Shown here: piece after piece, positions 31,222 to 40,738 of the stretch
Layout of the letters: each line of letters opens with the position of its first letter
How positions within the stretch are numbered: position 1 is the first letter of the stretch
NCBI RefSeq assembly: GCF_002797675.1
Contig: NZ_PGEX01000001.1
Span: 1,302,001-1,366,000 of the forward strand
Origin: Hallerella succinigenes
Lineage (GTDB): Bacteria > Fibrobacterota > Fibrobacteria > Fibrobacterales > Fibrobacteraceae
Direction of reading: 5' to 3'
DNA: 64,000 nt
The notes under the pieces: model-generated
The model's input: the letters and a program-made list of their open reading frames with translations, nothing else
Databases searched by the model: none
Told to the model about the DNA's origin: nothing
Made by a program: the position numbers and the translations under genes

Positions 31222-32955
31222 TTAAAGTTTCTTCACGACGAAGAGATGGCCCGGAGCCTTATTCGGATCGAGACGCACAAAATTCTGCGAACCGCGCCAA
31301 ACATAGGATTCATCCGTAATCAAATCCTTCACAAAGAAGAATGCGTCTTCCGCAAGGCCGAGCTTCGACATATTCAAAGCGATTGTGCCTTCCTGCGGAT
31401 TATGCATGTCCATATTCGCTACGCAAAGAATCGTATCGTCATCCTTCTTCTTCGAGTACACCATCAAATTGGAATTTTCCGCATAGTGGAATTCCAAGTT
31501 ATCGTATTCCTGAAGAGCCGGGTGATTGAGCTTTGCCATATTCACGCGACGGACAAAGTCGTGGATGTTCACCGGGGAATCCCAGTGGTGCACCTTGTAC
31601 TGGTACTTTTCACTGTCCCAAAGTTCTTCCTTGACCGGAGAGGCGACATTTTCGCATAGTTCATAACCGTTGTACATACCGGTCAAGCTCGAAAGCGTAC
31701 CGGCGAGGAAGTAACGCTGCTTGAACTGTGCCGGGCCCTGACTTGCCAAGTACTTCGGGAAAATATCCGGAGTCGTCGGAAAGAGAATGCCGCGCATGTA
31801 TTCTTTGGCATTGCTCTGGGTGAGTTCCTTGAAGTATTCTTCAAATTCCCACTTCTGTTCACGCCATGCGAAGTACGTGTAGCTCATATCGAAGCCGGCT
31901 TTCGCCAAACGGTGCATCATCTTCGGACGGGTAAAGGCTTCTGCAAGGAACACGAGTTCCGGGCGCTTTTCCTTGACTTCGCGCACGAGCCATTCCCAGA
32001 ACGGGAACGGTTTCGTATGCGGGTTGTCGATGCGGAAAATTTCGATTCCCTTGTCGGCCCAGAAAAGAATGATGTCGCGAATCTCTTTCCAGAGAGCCTT
32101 GTAATTCCTGTTGTAGTAATCAAACGGATAAATGTCTTCGTACTTCTTCGGCGGGTTTTCGGCAAACTTGATCGATCCGTCCGGTTCGTGGTAGAACCAT
32201 TCCTGATGCTTCTTCGCATACGGATGGTCCGGGGAACAGTTGAGAGCGATATCGAGAGCGAGGCGAAGTCCCTTGGAACGGGCGGCCTTGGCGAAGTGTT
32301 CGAAGTCCTTCATCGTGCCGAGTTCCGGGTCCACGTCGAAGTGGCCGCCGAACTTGTTGCCGACTGCATACGGGCAGCCCGGTTCAAGCGGTTTGCCGTT
32401 CTTGTCGACCTTCGCGTGCAGGGCGTTGTTTGCGCCTTTACGGTTCGTGATTCCGATTGGATGAATCGGGACGAGATAGACCGTATCGAATCCGAGGTCG
32501 CGGATATAATCCAAGCGAGCTTCGCAATCCTTGAAGGTAGCGCTCTTCGTCGGATCGTTACCCTGGCTCTTCGGCCACATTTCGTACCACGTACCGGTGC
32601 GGGCGTAAACCGGATCCACGCGGAGTTCGTAGACCGGGCTTTCTGTCGGAACGTCTTCCGGGGAAATGGTCCAGGCGATGATCTTGTAATCGTAATAGCC
32701 GATGCTATTAACAACAAATTCACCTTCCCACATGTCGTTATCGACAAAATGCATCGGGACTTTACGCCAACGCCGTTCCGAGCGGTGCTTATACACAATC
32801 GCCGCATCGTACTTTTCATGGCTATGACGGAAGATGTCCGCCGTAATTTTTACCGTGTCGCCCGGTTCACGCTTCAACGCGAAGCGGCCCGCATCCACGG
32901 AAGGTTGAATGTTTTCGATAACGAGATTGTCTTTTTTCGAAGGGATTTCAGCCAT
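31222..32955 (-). CDS. glgE: Alpha-1,4-glucan:maltose-1-phosphate maltosyltransferase
   Basis: A 577-aa GH13_3 enzyme. The N-terminal beta-sandwich opens IENIQPSVDAGRFALKREPGD, the usual GlgE start. The barrel has FDTVYLVPIHPIG, LRLALDIALNCSPDHP, the nucleophile block EIFRIDNPHTKPFPFWEWL (Asp near 309) and the acid/base VFLAEAFTRPKMM (Glu near 338). GlgE moves maltosyl units from maltose-1-phosphate to alpha-glucan. It is about 100 residues shorter than the Streptomyces enzyme. No treS, pep2 or glgB is nearby, so the source of maltose-1-phosphate is open. Confidence 0.9.
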   Translation of the reverse strand: MAEIPSKKDNLVIENIQPSVDAGRFALKREPGDTVKITADIFRHSHEKYDAAIVYKHRSERRWRKVPMHFVDNDMWEGEFVVNSIGYYDYKIIAWTISPEDVPTESPVYELRVDPVYARTGTWYEMWPKSQGNDPTKSATFKDCEARLDYIRDLGFDTVYLVPIHPIGITNRKGANNALHAKVDKNGKPLEPGCPYAVGNKFGGHFDVDPELGTMKDFEHFAKAARSKGLRLALDIALNCSPDHPYAKKHQEWFYHEPDGSIKFAENPPKKYEDIYPFDYYNRNYKALWKEIRDIILFWADKGIEIFRIDNPHTKPFPFWEWLVREVKEKRPELVFLAEAFTRPKMMHRLAKAGFDMSYTYFAWREQKWEFEEYFKELTQSNAKEYMRGILFPTTPDIFPKYLASQGPAQFKQRYFLAGTLSSLTGMYNGYELCENVASPVKEELWDSEKYQYKVHHWDSPVNIHDFVRRVNMAKLNHPALQEYDNLEFHYAENSNLMVYSKKKDDDTILCVANMDMHNPQEGTIALNMSKLGLAEDAFFFVKDLITDESYVWRGSQNFVRLDPNKAPGHLFVVKKL

Positions 32956-32978
32956 AACTTAAACCTTCTTTACGTGAA

Positions 32979-35672
32979 TTACTTACCCGGTTTAACAACA
33001 AAGTTCACGAGCTTACCTGGAACGGCAATCGTCTTCACGATCGCGACGTCGGTGAGGTAAGTTTGAATTCGTTCATTCTGCTTTGCAAGTTCGATCATCT
33101 GATCCTTGGTCGCATCCTTCGGCATCGAAACCTTGGCGCGAAGCTTGCCGTTCACCTGGAACACGACTTCGACTGTCGAATCCACAGCCTTGGATTCATC
33201 GGCAGACGGCCATGCGACGTAGGCGAGGCATTCCTTGTGACCGAGCTTTTCCCACATTTCTTCGGCGAGGTGCGGAGCAAACGGCTGAAGGAGCTGTGCA
33301 AAAATTTCACAGGCTTCGCGATAACGTTCCTGAGTCTTCGTAAGTTCGTTGTTGAAGATCATGAGCTGGCTGATCGCCGTGTTGAAGCTCAGTTTTTCGA
33401 TAGCGTCCGTGACCTTGATGATGCTCTGGTGCATCACCTTCGAAAGATCTTCCGGCATCGAAGCATCCGAATACGTCACGGAATCTTCTTCGCCGATTAC
33501 CGCACGGTAAGCGCGGGAAAGGAAGCGGAACATGCCTTCAATACCCTGGGTCTGCCACGGCTTCACCGCATCGAGAGGGCCCATGAACATTTCGTAAAGG
33601 CGGAGGGAATCGGCGCCGTACTTTTGAACGACGTCATCCGGATTCACCACGTTCTTCAAAGACTTACTCATCTTGGCGACAATCTGGTGAAGTTCCTTGC
33701 CCGTGCCTTTTTCGAAGAACTTGCCGTCCTTGTTTTCCACCTGGTCCACAGGGACCTTCGAGCCCGCAGCGTCTTCGTAGGCGTAGGCAAGGATCATGCC
33801 CTGGTTGTAGAGCTTGTGGAATGGTTCATCCGTCGAAACGAGTCCAAGGTCAAAAAGAACCTTGTGCCAGAAACGGCTGTACAACAGGTGAAGCACCGCA
33901 TGTTCTGCACCGCCGATATAAAGGTCTACCGGCATCCAGTACTTTTCAAGTTCTTTCGCCACAAATGCGTCACCGTTGCACGCATCGATATAGCGGAGAT
34001 AGTACCAGCAAGAACCTGCCCACTGCGGCATCGTGTTCGTTTCACGGATACCCTTGCGACCGTTCTTGTCGACCACGTTCAGCCATTTCGTCGCACCTGC
34101 AAGCGGAGACTGTCCGCCGTCGCCCGGCTTAAAGTTTTCGACTTCCGGAAGGAGCACCGGAAGATCCTTGTCGTCCACGGTCGAAATTTCGCCATCTTCC
34201 CAGTGGATAATCGGGAACGGTTCGCCCCAGTAACGCTGACGGCTGAACAGCCAGTCACGAATCTTGTAATTGACAGTCGCCTTGCCTATCTTGTTCGCTT
34301 CGAGCCATTCGATCATCTTCTTGATGCCTTCCTTCTTGGAAAGGCCGTTCAAAGAGAGCGTTTCGTTCGAGCTCTGAATGTACTTGCCATCTGCCGGCCA
34401 GCAAGCTTCACCCTTGAGGACGAGTTCCTTCGTTTCTGCCGGGCAAGAAGCGTCCGGATCCATGATGCAGATAATCGGAAGATTGAACTTCTTGGCGAAG
34501 TCGAAGTCACGCGTATCGTGAGCCGGGACCGCCATGATAGCGCCCGTGCCATAACCCGTGAGAACGTAGTCCGCAATCCAGATAGGGATCCTTGTGCCGG
34601 TGAGCGGGTTCACCGCGTAAGAGCCGGAGAATACGCCTGTCTTTTCCTTGGCGAGTTCCGTGCGGTCCATATCGCTCTTGAGAGCGGCGGCGTGAACATA
34701 AGCGGCGACCGTTTCCTTGTTTTCTGCGGTCGTGAGTTCATTCACCATTTCGTGTTCCGGAGCGATTACCATGTAGGTCGCGCCAAAGAGCGTATCGCAA
34801 CGGGTCGTGTAAACGCGGAGATGCTTTTCGGTTGGCTTGCCATCCTTATCAGCAATAGCGAAGTCCACTTCAGCGCCTTGGCTCTTACCGATCCAATTCT
34901 TCTGCATGTCCTTCACGCCTTGCGGCCAATCGAGATCGTCGAGGCCCTTGAGCAGGCGTTCCGCATAAAGCGGTATGCGCATGAGCCACTGCTTCAGGTT
35001 CCGGCGTTCGACTTCCTTCTTGCCGCACTTTTCATGGGAACCGTCCGCAAGGACTTCTTCGTTTGCGCAGACGATCTTGCAGTGTTTGCACCACCAGACC
35101 TGAGCGTCGGCGTAGTAAGCGAGACGCTTGGAGTCGCGGTACTGGCGGACGGCGCTTGCTCCGAGAGCCTGAACATCGGCAGGAATCGGAAGTTCCGAAA
35201 TCGGTCGGCCCTTCTGTTCTACCTCATCAAACCAAGTGTTGTAAAGACGGGTAAAGATCCACTGCGTCCACTTGTAATACTTCGGATCGGTCGTGTTGAT
35301 TTCCTTGTCCCAGTCATAGGAAAGTCCAAGGCGCTTAATCTGGCGACGGAAGTTATCGCAGTTTTTCTGAGTCGTCACCGCCGGATGTGTACCGGTCTGA
35401 ATAGCATACTGTTCCGCAGGCAGACCAAACGCGTCCCAGCCCATCGGATGAAGGACGTTGAAACCACGATTACGCTTATAACGGCAGATGATATCTGTTG
35501 CGGTATAGCCTTCCGGGTGACCCACGTGAAGGCCCGCGCCCGAAGGATACGGGAACATATCCAAGCAGTAGTACTTCGGCTTGGACATATCGGTTCCGGT
35601 TTTAAAAGTCTTATTAGAATCCCAGTAAGACTGCCACTTGGTTTCAATCTGTTGCGGATCGTATTTAGCCAT
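32979..35672 (-). CDS. leuS: Leucyl-tRNA synthetase
   Basis: A 897-aa class I synthetase. The HIGH-like [12 protein letters not shown] is near residue 48, the KMSKSLKN loop near 667, and the editing-domain block containing [19 protein letters not shown] is near 380. Zn-type ligands appear in [14 protein letters not shown]. It has the bacterial domain order and normal length, and is an essential housekeeping gene. No T-box-like leader is visible in the short 5' region. Confidence 0.96.
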   Translation of the reverse strand: MAKYDPQQIETKWQSYWDSNKTFKTGTDMSKPKYYCLDMFPYPSGAGLHVGHPEGYTATDIICRYKRNRGFNVLHPMGWDAFGLPAEQYAIQTGTHPAVTTQKNCDNFRRQIKRLGLSYDWDKEINTTDPKYYKWTQWIFTRLYNTWFDEVEQKGRPISELPIPADVQALGASAVRQYRDSKRLAYYADAQVWWCKHCKIVCANEEVLADGSHEKCGKKEVERRNLKQWLMRIPLYAERLLKGLDDLDWPQGVKDMQKNWIGKSQGAEVDFAIADKDGKPTEKHLRVYTTRCDTLFGATYMVIAPEHEMVNELTTAENKETVAAYVHAAALKSDMDRTELAKEKTGVFSGSYAVNPLTGTRIPIWIADYVLTGYGTGAIMAVPAHDTRDFDFAKKFNLPIICIMDPDASCPAETKELVLKGEACWPADGKYIQSSNETLSLNGLSKKEGIKKMIEWLEANKIGKATVNYKIRDWLFSRQRYWGEPFPIIHWEDGEISTVDDKDLPVLLPEVENFKPGDGGQSPLAGATKWLNVVDKNGRKGIRETNTMPQWAGSCWYYLRYIDACNGDAFVAKELEKYWMPVDLYIGGAEHAVLHLLYSRFWHKVLFDLGLVSTDEPFHKLYNQGMILAYAYEDAAGSKVPVDQVENKDGKFFEKGTGKELHQIVAKMSKSLKNVVNPDDVVQKYGADSLRLYEMFMGPLDAVKPWQTQGIEGMFRFLSRAYRAVIGEEDSVTYSDASMPEDLSKVMHQSIIKVTDAIEKLSFNTAISQLMIFNNELTKTQERYREACEIFAQLLQPFAPHLAEEMWEKLGHKECLAYVAWPSADESKAVDSTVEVVFQVNGKLRAKVSMPKDATKDQMIELAKQNERIQTYLTDVAIVKTIAVPGKLVNFVVKPGK

Positions 35673-35771
35673 TTTGTGAAACTCCGATTTTAAATCGCTC
35701 TTTACACATTTTTACGGACTCAATTTAACAAAACGAGGCTCTCCCCACAAATCTTTTATAAATTTCTCACT

Positions 35772-36614
35772 ATGAAAAAGCTGATTACAGGATTCGTTTT
35801 CCTGAGCCTTGCGCTCGCATGCCCCGCTACCATTTTTGCGCAGTCCAGCAGCACGTTCGACTACGAAGAAAATACAGACGAAGACGATTTTGAAAACGAT
35901 GACGTTTCGCGTACATACGTGGATGAGGATGGCGTGACCCATTTCCGTTCTGCCGAACAGATTCAGGAAGAAGAATTTTCCCGTGACACCCGCGAAGAAG
36001 ACGCCCGGCGCCGTGCCGAATCGGAAGCTCGTCTTGAAAACTGGACGGCTCCGGTCACCTTCGGCGTTCGCGCAAGTATCGGCTTAAACTGGCTCGCTGG
36101 CGGTGACGCCGACACCTGGGGCTGGGAGACGGGCTTTGAATTCAGTGCCGGCGGCATTATGTCCATCAACCTTTCGAGCATGCTCCACATCGTCCCGGAA
36201 GTGGCAATCGCCTACCGCATGAACTCTTACGAATACACCTCCGAAAACATCACCACGTCAGGTGACATTTCCGCATGGGAAATCGACGTGCCGTTGCTCG
36301 TGCGCGTAGACCTTCCGGAAGGCACCGAAATTTTAGAAGACATGTTCATCGAAGCGGGTCCGCAACTCAGTCTCAACCTTTCGAGCAGTGACTCTTATGA
36401 ATTCGGCAATTACGAAGGCGAAGACATCATCACGCCGGCCACTCTCGAAGCAGGCATCGCCATCGGCGTCGGCTACGCACTTTCCCGTGAAATGGCTGTG
36501 GATTTAAGATTCTATCGCGCTTTCACCGACTTCGCTAAAAAGACGAAAATCTTCAACAACAAGCGCAGCTATTCGACAATGCAGATCAACGCAGGCTTTT
36601 CTTACATGTTCTAG
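35772..36614 (+). CDS. Outer-membrane beta-barrel protein (PorT/OmpA-like barrel), acidic N-terminus
   Basis: A 280-aa exported protein. Signal peptide cleavage is likely near residue 23 (TIFAQ). Residues of about 27-80 are very acidic (EENTDEDDFENDD) and helix-forming. The rest is a repeated strand pattern ending in SYSTMQINAGFSYMF, an outer-membrane barrel ending in Phe. Specific role unknown. The 3' end overlaps the convergent M48 gene by 29 bases. Confidence 0.72.
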   Translation: MKKLITGFVFLSLALACPATIFAQSSSTFDYEENTDEDDFENDDVSRTYVDEDGVTHFRSAEQIQEEEFSRDTREEDARRRAESEARLENWTAPVTFGVRASIGLNWLAGGDADTWGWETGFEFSAGGIMSINLSSMLHIVPEVAIAYRMNSYEYTSENITTSGDISAWEIDVPLLVRVDLPEGTEILEDMFIEAGPQLSLNLSSSDSYEFGNYEGEDIITPATLEAGIAIGVGYALSREMAVDLRFYRAFTDFAKKTKIFNNKRSYSTMQINAGFSYMF

Positions 36615-37167
36615 AAATGCGGCCTAAACGCATCTGCGCAGTCGGATGCGTTCTGTACACATACGCAAAAAGAGAGGTCCTTGGAAATTCCTTTAACAAA
36701 AGGGATTCTAAGGCGCGTATGGCGACACCCCGCTGCACGCGTTTTGCCGCCACAAAATCCGCTTCATATTCTTCCGCAAAACAGATCATGTGAAAGCCAA
36801 GCTTCGCCACGGCAAAGATCAAATGGAACAACAGCAACAGTTCTACCAGATTGAATCTCAAATAAACGCCTGCCGCTCCCAGAGTAAGCACACAAAGCAA
36901 CGCAAATCCGCCCTGCAACGAACGGCGCACAATGCCATGATGGAGTTCCGCATGCGCCTTTTCATGCGCATTCACAAAGGCTCCGCCGTGATCACTTGTA
37001 AAGTTCGCTTCCGCAGGGAAAACGTCATTCACAATCGGCAAAATTCGGAAAAACGTAAAACGGTCCAGCTTGCCGTTCATGCGACGCACTTCCCGAACTT
37101 CGAGAAGAACGCGCAAAACAAATTCCACGACAAGCGCAGAGATCAAGATCCATTCGGCAAAAGACAT
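36586..37167 (-). CDS. Minimal M48-like membrane metallopeptidase
   Basis: A 193-aa protein with membrane helices near 5-22, 85-105 and 110-130. The zinc site HEKAH (residues about 68-72, HExxH variant with Lys) and the EEYEADFVAAKR block supply the third Glu ligand, with THPTAQMRLGRI near the end. This is the order of M48 HtpX/Ste24 peptidases, but the chain is far shorter than usual (about 280-300). The start codon overlaps the stop of the DUF4954 gene by one base (TAATG), so the two are translated together. Catalysis is plausible but not proven. Confidence 0.65.
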   Translation of the reverse strand: MSFAEWILISALVVEFVLRVLLEVREVRRMNGKLDRFTFFRILPIVNDVFPAEANFTSDHGGAFVNAHEKAHAELHHGIVRRSLQGGFALLCVLTLGAAGVYLRFNLVELLLLFHLIFAVAKLGFHMICFAEEYEADFVAAKRVQRGVAIRALESLLLKEFPRTSLFAYVYRTHPTAQMRLGRISRTCKKSLR

Positions 37168-38999
37168 TAGCCTTCGACCTTCAATTCCTTCAGAAGCACC
37201 GTCGAACGGCGCACGAAGTCTTCAAAACGCGCCTTTTCCCAGTCGATAAAAGCCTGGTCAATCGGATGCGATTCGTCGTAATCGTCAAAAATTCGACGGC
37301 CGCGAACAAAGTCCTTATCTGTTCCGTGGACAACCGCTTCCGACCACTGTTTTTCGATCACGCGAAGACGCTTGACCAAATCGCTGAATGTATCCGGCAG
37401 CGGAATGTCCTTGATGAGTTCCTTGAAAAGATCTCCCGGGAAATTCTTGCGAACGTCGTTCGGATTCAACGCAAGAAGCGTATGGTCCGTTTCGGTGGCA
37501 AGGAAAATCTTCATCAGCATGTAACGTTCGAGGAATCCCTTGTAAATAATTTCCGCCAAATGACGGGAAGATTCCTTGAGGTAGTTACTGCCGAGCCCTG
37601 GAATATCCTCTTCCGTATAAATTTCTTGAATTTGCGCAGCCTGTAGACGGCGGAGCGCATCCACCACGAGAATCGCATTCTTATCGCTCAAAACCTGGGA
37701 TTCTTCAGGCGCCACAAACCCCTTTCCGCGAATCGCATACTTGTAAGCGTTACGCGCGACGGCATAAGCGTTCTTTCCGTAGCACCATCCCGGACGCAGT
37801 TCGTTCAAAGAAGGGCTTACGCTGTGCACGCGCGGATTGTTCGGAAGAATCAAGCTGAAGGGAAATTTGAGGCGCTGCGGCGAAGCGGTGACGCCTGTCG
37901 AAATGACCGTGTACGGAGATTCCGAAAAGTTCGCAGGGAACTTGATACTAGAACCGAGGCCGAAGAACATTCCAAGGCCCGGCATGATTTCCTGATCGGG
38001 CATACGGCTTGTATGGTTCGAGCCTACGTTTGCACCGTATCCGAGGTTTCCATGACCTTCCGGCCAAATCGCCGCGATGAGCAAAGAGTGGTGATGCATC
38101 TGGGTCAAAGGGCCCACAAAGCTGTGGGTGACTTCCGCTTCATCGATATGGACGCACGGGCAGATGATCGAAGAATTCACAATCGCCTTGTTGCCGATTT
38201 TGGTACGACGCATCAGCACGGAATCTTTGAGAAGAGCCGTCGAATGGAGCTTTGCCCCTTCCTGCACACAGCTGTTTTCAAGAATCACGCCATCATAAAT
38301 GTACGTCGGTTCTTCAAGGCTTCCCAGCACGACCGTATTGCGAATTTTTGAAGCGCCGTCAATGCGCACATGTTCGCCAATCCAGGAATTGCGCACAATG
38401 TTCGTATTCGCAACGATGGCGTTTTTTCCAACAATGCCATACGGCACCAAAACTTCTTCGCGCCAAGCGTTCATCTGCGAAACAAAGGCGCTCATCGTTT
38501 CGGCATCGGTCTTGGTGAAGAGCTGCATTTTCACAAGTTCCGGGGTAATGTCGGGGAAAATTCTCACCGGGCGTCCGCCCATTTCATTTCCCACGCAAAC
38601 CTCCGCGGCTATCTGGTAATGCGACTTTCCATTGGCGACGATCGAGCCCACATTCTGCACGACTGCTCCCTGCGAAACCCAGATGTTCGACATCAGGCTT
38701 GCATGGTGAATCAAAGAGTTTTCAATCCAGCAATCGTGAATGGCACTCGAATAAATGCCCGTCGGAGCAGCGACATCTCCCGGCATCAAAAGTGTGCCGT
38801 AAAACGCAGGCAAATGAACCCGTCCCGAAAAAGAAGAACTAAAAATTCGGCCCGGAGTGAAAAGCATATCGACAGTCACCAAAGACCAGTCCGAACTGCG
38901 GTTGCCGTTTTTTTCCAAGGTTTCGATTTCTTGCGGCGAAAGGGCGCGTTCTTTGGCAGCGGCACGACCTGTCTGGAAGAGCTCCGCATAAGAATTCAT
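37167..38999 (-). CDS. DUF4954 family protein (left-handed beta-helix type)
   Basis: About 610 aa. The sequence is dominated by hexapeptide-like strand repeats (SIVANGKSHYQIAAEV, IGEHVRIDGASKIRNTVVLG, IGNKAIVNSSIICPCVHID) with a helical C-terminal third, as expected for DUF4954. The repeats resemble acyltransferase or nucleotidyltransferase-type beta-helices, but no known active-site His pattern could be assigned. The start is the ATG at 38999 with AAGG eight bases upstream; an in-frame ATG at 39044 adds 15 basic residues but lacks a ribosome site. Confidence 0.75.
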   Translation of the reverse strand: MNSYAELFQTGRAAAKERALSPQEIETLEKNGNRSSDWSLVTVDMLFTPGRIFSSSFSGRVHLPAFYGTLLMPGDVAAPTGIYSSAIHDCWIENSLIHHASLMSNIWVSQGAVVQNVGSIVANGKSHYQIAAEVCVGNEMGGRPVRIFPDITPELVKMQLFTKTDAETMSAFVSQMNAWREEVLVPYGIVGKNAIVANTNIVRNSWIGEHVRIDGASKIRNTVVLGSLEEPTYIYDGVILENSCVQEGAKLHSTALLKDSVLMRRTKIGNKAIVNSSIICPCVHIDEAEVTHSFVGPLTQMHHHSLLIAAIWPEGHGNLGYGANVGSNHTSRMPDQEIMPGLGMFFGLGSSIKFPANFSESPYTVISTGVTASPQRLKFPFSLILPNNPRVHSVSPSLNELRPGWCYGKNAYAVARNAYKYAIRGKGFVAPEESQVLSDKNAILVVDALRRLQAAQIQEIYTEEDIPGLGSNYLKESSRHLAEIIYKGFLERYMLMKIFLATETDHTLLALNPNDVRKNFPGDLFKELIKDIPLPDTFSDLVKRLRVIEKQWSEAVVHGTDKDFVRGRRIFDDYDESHPIDQAFIDWEKARFEDFVRRSTVLLKELKVEG

Positions 39000-39105
39000 C
39001 GAACTTGCCTTGAGGGCCTTTTTCAATTTGAACAGACGTTGCATATTTGCAATTAAAAATACTATTTTCCCTGTCGAAGCAATTCTTTTATCTTAAATTC
39101 GTAAT

Positions 39106-39561
39106 ATGATTCCTGAATTTTTCCATCGTTATATCAAGAAGCAGAAAAACGGAGTGGTACTCTATCCGAACGATCTGTTCGACCAGCGCGTTCAAGAAGA
39201 AATGATCCGTGCCGACGAATACAAGAGCTATTTCGTCTACGCGGAAATCGATTTTGACTCTATCCGCAACGCTCTTCCGAAAGATCAAGAGGAAAAATTC
39301 TGGGAAGCGGTGTTTAAGAGTTTTGCCACCAAGGGTCGCGGTTCCGATGTTCTCGGCCTCCTCGAAAACGAATCCGGTGTCGGCATTATTATGCTCGATT
39401 CCACGATGGACGGTTGGGACCGTCTCGTTGGTCGTATCAAGGAATTCTCCAAAAATTTCATCACCGATTTCGGCAAGCCTTTGAGCACCATCAAAGCGTT
39501 TGTCTATCCGGCTTACCTCGATTCCAAAACCCCTGCCGCAGCCCAAGAAAACCACGCATGA
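39106..39561 (+). CDS. Degenerate GGDEF-like protein
   Basis: A 151-aa soluble protein. The pattern YFVYAEIDFDSIRNAL (usual DxDxFKxIND region), then RGSDVLGLLENESGVGIIML (usual RxGGDEF region) and a final helix resembles the diguanylate cyclase fold, but the GGDEF loop is missing, so it cannot make c-di-GMP. It might bind a ligand or be a regulatory partner. Its stop overlaps the next start by 4 bases. The assignment is structural guesswork. Confidence 0.5.
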   Translation: MIPEFFHRYIKKQKNGVVLYPNDLFDQRVQEEMIRADEYKSYFVYAEIDFDSIRNALPKDQEEKFWEAVFKSFATKGRGSDVLGLLENESGVGIIMLDSTMDGWDRLVGRIKEFSKNFITDFGKPLSTIKAFVYPAYLDSKTPAAAQENHA

Positions 39562-40733
39562 AAGTTCTCGTTGTAGGATCAGTCTACCCTCGTTTTCCAG
39601 AAGACAATGAAGTTCCCTGGCTTCGCAAGTCCGTCGCCACTCTCCGCGATGCAGGCGTTGAAGTCGAAGTCATGGCTCCGTCCTACAAAGGTTTAAAATC
39701 GCACACAATCGACGGTGTACCCGTTCATCGTTTCCGTTACGCCGTCAAAAATCTCGAAATTTTGACGCACGACGAAGGCGCTCCGACCAAGATGGCGAAG
39801 CACCCGTCCATGCAGCTGCTTGCGATTCCCTACTGCATCAGCGGATTCTTCAAATGCCTTTGGCTTGCGAAGAAGAAAAAGTTCGACGTGATCCATGCTC
39901 ACTGGCCGTTTCCCCATGCGCTGATCGTACTTGGAGCCTGCAAGCTGTTCCGCATTCCGCTGGTGTTGAATTTCCACGGCGCAGAACTTTTGCTCATCCG
40001 CAAAAAAAAGTGGATCCGCCCGATCATGAAGTTTATCATTGGGCAGGCAAATGCGATTTTTGCGAACAGCCGTTTTACCGCTTCCAAAATTTCGGCACTT
40101 CGCCCGGCCAAGATCGAGTGGAGCCCTTATGGATCTCCGCTTTCTTCGGGAAAAGTTCCGCCACATGCACGTGGCGAACGTTACAAGATTCTTTTTGTCG
40201 GACGGCACATTGAACGCAAAGGCATTGAATATTTGATCCAGGCGGCAAAACTTTTGGATCCGAAAAAATTTGAAGTCCGCATTGTCGGAAAGGGGAACCT
40301 GACGGAATCTTTGAAAAATCTTGCAAAAAAGATTCAAACGGAAAACGTCACCTTTACCGGTCCGCTTTCTCCCGACGATCTGCGCAAGGAATATCAGGAA
40401 AGTAACTGCTTTGTACTGCCTGCGATCGTCGATTCCAAAGGCGACACCGAAGGCTTAGGAGTCGTACTGATCGAAGCCATGCAGTATGGGCTTCCGGTCG
40501 TCGCATCGAATGTGGGCGGCATCCCGGACGTTGTTGTTGACGGAGAAACGGGCATTCTCGTTCCCGAAAAAAATCCCGAAGCTCTTGCAGCCGCATTCCA
40601 AAAGCTCGAAAGCGATCCCGCTTACGAAACCGAACTTTTGAAGGGCGCAGAAAAAAGAATCAACGACTGTTTCAACTGGGAAAAAATCGCGAAAAAACAG
40701 ATTGCGGTGTACGAGAAGTTGATTGGCAAATAA
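39558..40733 (+). CDS. Group 1 glycosyltransferase (GT4 family)
   Basis: A 391-aa GT-B enzyme. KVLVVGSVYPRFPEDNEVPW opens the N-terminal domain, HAHWPFPHA and LVLNFHGAELLL follow, and the C-terminal domain has FVGRHIERKGIEYLI and the donor-binding EGLGVVLIEAMQYGLPVVAS (EX7E motif). It likely adds sugar to a lipid or polysaccharide at the inner membrane. The start at 39558 gives a 4-base overlap with the GGDEF-like gene. The acceptor is unknown. Confidence 0.85.
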   Translation: MKVLVVGSVYPRFPEDNEVPWLRKSVATLRDAGVEVEVMAPSYKGLKSHTIDGVPVHRFRYAVKNLEILTHDEGAPTKMAKHPSMQLLAIPYCISGFFKCLWLAKKKKFDVIHAHWPFPHALIVLGACKLFRIPLVLNFHGAELLLIRKKKWIRPIMKFIIGQANAIFANSRFTASKISALRPAKIEWSPYGSPLSSGKVPPHARGERYKILFVGRHIERKGIEYLIQAAKLLDPKKFEVRIVGKGNLTESLKNLAKKIQTENVTFTGPLSPDDLRKEYQESNCFVLPAIVDSKGDTEGLGVVLIEAMQYGLPVVASNVGGIPDVVVDGETGILVPEKNPEALAAAFQKLESDPAYETELLKGAEKRINDCFNWEKIAKKQIAVYEKLIGK

Positions 40734-40738
40734 CCATT

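Noticed and set aside
33063-35693. Long plus-strand open frame (876 codons) opposite leuS
   Set aside because: It is the antisense shadow of a clear leuS gene, with no ribosome site and low-complexity His/Arg-rich sequence.
35673-35771. T-box or other leader riboswitch before leuS
   Set aside because: The leader is under 100 bases and shared with a divergent gene, with no T-box sequence visible.
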